From Chloroflexota bacterium (lineage in GTDB: Bacteria > Chloroflexota > Anaerolineae > Promineifilales > Promineifilaceae): a DNA stretch of 34,093 bases. The stretch's first letter is position 1, and each line of letters begins with the position of its first letter. Under the pieces are notes generated by a model. It worked only from the letters and a program-made list of their open reading frames with translations, had not been told where the DNA came from and did not search any database. Both the position numbers and the translations under genes were made by a program. The DNA lies in the NCBI GenBank assembly GCA_018004935.1, contig JAGNBF010000073.1:1-34093 (forward strand). Direction: 5' to 3'. Below are positions 33,148 through 34,093 of the stretch, piece after piece.

Positions 33148-33960
33148 ATGCCTGAATTGCCTGAAGTGGAAACGGTTGTGCGGGCGTTGCGGCCGCAACT
33201 TGTAGGCCGTACCATTCAAACGGTACGTAACCAGTGGCCGCGCCACATTGCCACCCCGGATTTCCCGGAAATGCAGATCCGCTTGCAGGGGCAACAAATC
33301 ATCGCCATGCACCGCCGGGCCAAATATATTGTCTGCCACCTGGCTACAGGTGATTTTTTACTTTTTCACCTGAAAATGACCGGTCATTTAGCCGTGGTAA
33401 ATGCGGCTTTACCCCCAGACAAACATAGCCACACCATTTTCGCTCTCGACCAGAACGAAGAATTACGCTTCACCGACCCACGTAAGTTCGGCCGTGTCTA
33501 TCTGGTGCAACAGTTAGAGGATATTGTGGGGGGATTGGGGCCAGAGCCACTGGAACCGGCCTTTACGCCCACCCTCTTGCAGATGCGTTTGCAAACACAT
33601 AAGCGGGCGATTAAACCCACCTTGTTAGATCAGACGGTGTTGGCCGGTATTGGTAATATTTATGCCGATGAAGCGTTGCATGAGGCGGGTATTCACCCCC
33701 GCCGTCCGGCCAATTCCCTTAGCGAAACTGAAGTCACTGCATTGCATGCGGGTATTCGCATGGTATTGCAGACAGGCATTGAACGAGAAGGTGCCAGCAT
33801 TAGCAGTTATGTGAAACCAGACGGTAGTAAAGGCGATATGCAGAATGCCGTGGCTGTTTTTCGCCGCACAGGGATGAATTGTTACCGTTGCGGCCGCATT
33901 ATTGAACGCATTGTTCTTGGCGGCCGCAGTACCCACTTCTGCCCTGGCTGTCAAGTCTGA
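33148..33960 (+). CDS. mutM: Formamidopyrimidine-DNA glycosylase
   Basis: The 270-residue protein is Fpg/MutM, a bifunctional glycosylase/AP lyase removing 8-oxoguanine. The N-terminal catalytic MPELPEVE (Pro2 nucleophile after Met removal, Glu3), Lys59 in HRRAKYIV, TDPRKFG, GIGNIYADEAL and the C-terminal zinc finger (Cys245, Cys248, Cys265, Cys268) with Arg260 in GGRSTHFCP are all present. Length is standard and the gene is complete. GAGA about 5 nt upstream supports the ATG. Three GCGGCCGC octamers occur, two of them in the zinc-finger codons. Confidence 0.96.
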   Translation: MPELPEVETVVRALRPQLVGRTIQTVRNQWPRHIATPDFPEMQIRLQGQQIIAMHRRAKYIVCHLATGDFLLFHLKMTGHLAVVNAALPPDKHSHTIFALDQNEELRFTDPRKFGRVYLVQQLEDIVGGLGPEPLEPAFTPTLLQMRLQTHKRAIKPTLLDQTVLAGIGNIYADEALHEAGIHPRRPANSLSETEVTALHAGIRMVLQTGIEREGASISSYVKPDGSKGDMQNAVAVFRRTGMNCYRCGRIIERIVLGGRSTHFCPGCQV

Positions 33961-34023
33961 CTCTAACAAAGCCGTCAATTTATTTCACTTTGTGTCTAAC
34001 CCCGTTAATCCGTGTCCTATTTT

Positions 34024-34093
34024 CACAGGAGTTCCCCATGTGCCTGCGGCGCACCAAGATGGATGAAAACCTGTAGGACGATTTGGTAAATCG
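34024..34093 (+). repeat. Double-hairpin intergenic repeat, copy 2 (cut by window end)
   Basis: GAGTTCCCCATG, then AAGATGGATGAAAACCTGTA and GGACGATTTGGTAAATCG match 14888-14951. The complementary second arm of the second hairpin would lie beyond the window. Confidence 0.7.

Overview
The window looks like chromosomal DNA of a Chloroflexota bacterium, most likely of the Anaerolineae or a related lineage. This is inferred from protein architectures: Thr/Pro 'TPTPT' linkers, VWA-FHA membrane proteins, a LysM plus B-repeat surface protein, and an IpdA/GctA-like CoA-transferase subunit. No rRNA or marker gene is present to confirm it. I see no tRNA, rRNA, CRISPR array, transposase or phage gene. 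Base composition is near 50% G+C by eye. Genes are mostly single or in short runs, and the spaces between them are filled with small palindromic repeats.

Layout. 1-8 kb: a YceI-like lipoprotein (-), a solitary nuoN (+), heme A synthase and an MBL-fold hydrolase (-), a PLP alpha-oxoamine synthase with a good sigma70-type promoter (-), and a GT4 glycosyltransferase (-). 8-16 kb (+): a GT39-like membrane glycosyltransferase, a LysM surface protein, a jelly-roll surface protein, recJ and a UDP-glucuronate 4-epimerase-like enzyme. 16-27.3 kb (-): a lone CoA-transferase alpha subunit preceded by a run of five envelope/signalling genes. In transcription order these are FHA-FHA-TM-M23 peptidase, FHA-TM-TSP3-glycoside hydrolase, a secreted jelly-roll protein, VWA-TM-FHA, and a PP2C phosphatase with a membrane anchor and outer tail. 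27.9-34 kb: a second, divergent VWA-TM-FHA gene followed closely by holB, then a conserved hypothetical (-), an M29 aminopeptidase (+) and mutM/fpg (+).

The genes of 17-30 kb suggest one system. Four membrane proteins each place an FHA (phosphothreonine-reading) domain in the cytoplasm and a different module outside: M23 endopeptidase, clan-A glycosidase, or a VWA adhesion/assembly domain (two). A PP2C phosphatase is encoded beside them. No Ser/Thr kinase is in the window. My reading, which is inference, is a phospho-controlled inside-to-outside cell-surface remodelling apparatus.

The strongest sequence-level signal is the octamer palindrome GCGGCCGC. I count 56 copies by eye where about one is expected by chance. 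All lie inside coding sequences, in all three reading frames (about 32 as Ala-Ala-Ala, 16 as Gly-Arg, 8 as Arg-Pro). This behaves like the HIP1 highly iterated palindrome of cyanobacteria but with a different core. Separately, the intergenic spaces carry modular palindromic repeats, including a hairpin family whose stem changes are compensated between copies and a 59-bp element that sits in the centre of another hairpin repeat.
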